Part shown: in pieces, positions 62,766 to 64,000 of the stretch | Layout of the letters: the number at the start of each line of letters is the position of its first letter | How positions within the stretch are numbered: the stretch's first letter is position 1 | Source of the DNA: Desulforhopalus singaporensis | GTDB taxonomy: Bacteria; Desulfobacterota; Desulfobulbia; Desulfobulbales; Desulfocapsaceae | Assembly (NCBI RefSeq): GCF_900104445.1 | Contig: NZ_FNJI01000017.1 | Coordinates: forward strand, 42,698 to 106,697 | DNA: 64,000 nucleotides | Reading direction: 5' to 3' | The notes under the pieces: model-generated | The model's database searches: none | The model's input: only the letters and a program-made list of their open reading frames with translations | Told to the model about the DNA's origin: nothing | Made by a program: the position numbers and the translations under genes

Positions 62766-62826
62766 ACACATCCCCTCCGAATTAAACAGGATTCTTGAGT
62801 TATGTGTATACATTATATAGCAATAA

Positions 62827-63039
62827 TTATTTACGAAATCGAAAAATGGATTTCTGCAGCTTGCCATGGTAATGATTGCAAAAGAAGCATGAATACCTGA
62901 CAAGATAGGAGGTGCAGTAGCCCAGATCCGCTGGAACTATCGTAATCAGCTGGCTTGTCGGTTCATAAACATAGGGTCCAGACTCACCACACTTCGGACA
63001 TTTACTATATTTTCGAAATAGATAGTCTTCAAAGTCCAT
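62827..63039 (-). CDS. small zinc-ribbon-like protein of the ssrA-inserted element
   Basis: 70 residues. Two Cys pairs (CPKCGESG at residue 14 and YSCFFCNHYHG near 50) could bind one zinc ion. It starts 9 bp after the end of the replication-protein remnant and precedes the integrase on the same strand. Small ORFs of this kind often lie between rep and int genes in integrated plasmid- or phage-like elements. Function unknown. Confidence 0.5.
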   Translation of the reverse strand: MDFEDYLFRKYSKCPKCGESGPYVYEPTSQLITIVPADLGYCTSYLVRYSCFFCNHYHGKLQKSIFRFRK

Positions 63040-63048
63040 GGCATTCGC

Positions 63049-63695
63049 TTAAAATGTCAGTTCATAATCATTTGCCAGAGCGAGAAATTTTCTTCTGAAT
63101 GGATGGTATTCTTCCATTGCTTGCTCCATTTGTTGAACTGCGATCTTCTGAACTGTTGCCATCATTCCAAAGAAATCGTCAGGGGAGTGGCCAAGTCCGG
63201 CGCATATGGAAACCAACAAACCTCTAGTCTGGTCCAACAGTGGTTTGATGGCCTTAAATCTATTTTTTTTTATGGCTCGAACTGCAATTTCCGGGGTGTT
63301 GGCAATGGCCTGGACTGTTTTCCAAAAAAAACTGATTTTGGCTTTGTCCTGATTGCGATTTTTCCTGTCTACCTCACGGACACAATGACGGAACCAGTCC
63401 TGGGTAAGATATCGCCATATTGCAACAGAAGATTTTAAGAAGTCGTTGAAATTTCCAACTTTCAAGAATTGGTTGAGGGCATCTTTTCTAATCTGGAACT
63501 CAACACGAGTAACGGAATGCAGTTCCTTGTGCCTTTGGCCCTTTTGGATCTCGCCGGACCATTTATCGATAAAAAAATCCAATTTATGGATACTGTGAGG
63601 TTTCCGAATCTCAAGCATCTTATCGTAGATCCTCAGTACGATATCTCCTTTTCCGTATTGAACTCCGGTAATCTTACGATTACTTCTGTCAATCA
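63049..63695 (-). pseudogene. replication initiation factor, 5' end lost to IS21-family insertion
   Basis: About 215 residues remain. GVQYGKGDIVLRIYDKMLEI and VTRVEFQIRKDALNQF resemble the central part of Rep_trans/RstA-type rolling-circle replication initiation factors. The apparent start codon falls inside the IS terminal sequence, and the N-terminal half expected for the family is missing. This marks the element as an integrated plasmid or phage-like replicon that has been interrupted. The remaining C-terminus has no stop codons. Confidence 0.65.
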
Positions 63696-63738
63696 GCATT
63701 CAAAATTGACCCCCTGTCAGCGTCCAAAAATGACCCCC
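63693..63738. mobile_element. terminal repeats of an IS21-family element
   Basis: Two 22-bp direct repeats (63693-63714 and 63717-63738) share 19 of 22 positions, built around TTCAAAATTGACCCCC and TCCAAAAATGACCCCC. Repeated transposase sites near the ends are characteristic of IS21-family elements. The outer end is probably near 63687-63693. Confidence 0.7.
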
Positions 63739-63796
63739 AAAAAGTAAAAAGGGGGTTCCATTAATCCTGTTATTTTAAAGCTTTCATCTCAAGGTA

Positions 63797-63868
63797 GCCC
63801 CAATTGAGTTCTGGCGCGAGAATGGGCCCACCAAAATGCTCGTCGGAGCGGCAGAACTCAACTGGGGC
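63797..63868. repeat. inverted repeat after istB
   Basis: 17-bp arms (GCCCCAATTGAGTTCTG and a complement with one mismatch) are separated by 38 bp. It lies 18 bp beyond the istB stop, inside the IS end. It may end the IS transcript or limit read-through. Confidence 0.6.
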
Positions 63869-63886
63869 GGATAGTAAATGATGAAC

Positions 63887-64000
63887 TTATTTTCTATTTT
63901 TCAGCCGATAACTCTCATTGCCGGTTTCTACGATGTCGCAATGATGTGTCAAACGATCAAGTAGTGCAGTCGTCATCTTCGCATCCCCAAAAACCTGTGA
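63887..64000 (-). CDS. istB: IstB-like ATPase of an IS21-family element (C-terminal 37 residues only)
   Basis: I translated this from the window edge: [20 protein letters not shown] followed by [17 protein letters not shown] and a stop. This is the conserved C-terminus of IstB, the AAA+ helper ATPase of IS21 transposition. The rest of istB and the transposase istA should lie outside the window. Confidence 0.9.
   Translation of the reverse strand, partial: SQVFGDAKMTTALLDRLTHHCDIVETGNESYRLKNRK

Overview
The window looks like chromosome of an anaerobic Desulfobacterota ("deltaproteobacterial") organism, probably close to Desulfobulbales. The grounds are inference: a multihaem cytochrome c plus Tat-type ferredoxin of the Hmc/Nrf-like redox modules, an HdrD/GlpC-like CCG-domain iron-sulfur protein, class II DAHP synthase, a TrpB2-type tryptophan synthase, a selenium-type tRNA modification enzyme (MnmH), a sigma-54 two-component system and the tmRNA tag ADDYNYAVAA. 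Most of the window is ordinary, densely packed core genome. Only about 61.6-64 kb is clearly mobile.

Layout. 0-3.7 kb (minus): a transposase-derived Zn-ribbon gene overlaps ftsH, followed by a pentahaem cytochrome and the start of a ferredoxin subunit cut by the window edge. 3.96-8.5 kb (minus): a three-gene signalling operon of histidine kinase, membrane PAS protein and sigma-54 activator. 8.9-10.8 kb (plus): hexapeptide acyltransferase, SGNH lipoprotein, DgkA. 10.8-14 kb (minus): EI24-like membrane protein, CYTH protein, aldo/keto reductase, TatD. 14.1-17 kb (plus): radA, a 37-residue membrane peptide and a cyclase-like/cNMP-binding fusion. 17-26.5 kb (minus): htrA, class II DAHP synthase with an HSDR_N-like gene upstream, trpB2, and a letAB-type lipid transport pair with seven MCE domains. 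26.7-29.4 kb (plus): prmA-rsmE-mnmH.

29.5-37.8 kb (minus) is a complete moxR-DUF58-DUF4381-batA-batB/C-batD-batE operon. 38-43 kb (plus) holds nhaA, an N-acetylglutamate-synthase-like protein, a Bax-inhibitor-1 protein and a CCG-domain Fe-S protein, with a PNPOx-like gene on the other strand. 43-53.5 kb mixes pheA, a PP2C phosphatase, a glycosyltransferase, two small conserved-looking proteins, an HD/PDEase-like protein, a response-regulator GGDEF protein, purF, an M20 peptidase and fused ispDF. 53.5-55.8 kb carries rnpB, a coiled-coil zinc-ribbon protein, a Nif3 protein and tRNA-Met(CAT) with a clear promoter. 56-61.6 kb (plus) carries an M48 peptidase, nfo, a gspE/pilB ATPase, smpB and ssrA.

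The 3' end of ssrA is the probable attachment site of an integrated element: a tyrosine recombinase ends 15 bp from it, followed by a small zinc-ribbon ORF and a replication-initiation-factor gene whose 5' end was cut off by an IS21-family insertion (istB tail and terminal repeats visible). The points most worth follow-up are the transposase-derived gene coupled to ftsH in a redox operon, two long perfect palindromes (3.9 and 37.9 kb), the peptide plus degenerate-cyclase/cNBD pair, the nuclease-dead HSDR_N gene, and the structured RNA candidate after tRNA-Met. I saw no CRISPR array, prophage structural genes or recognisable defence cluster.
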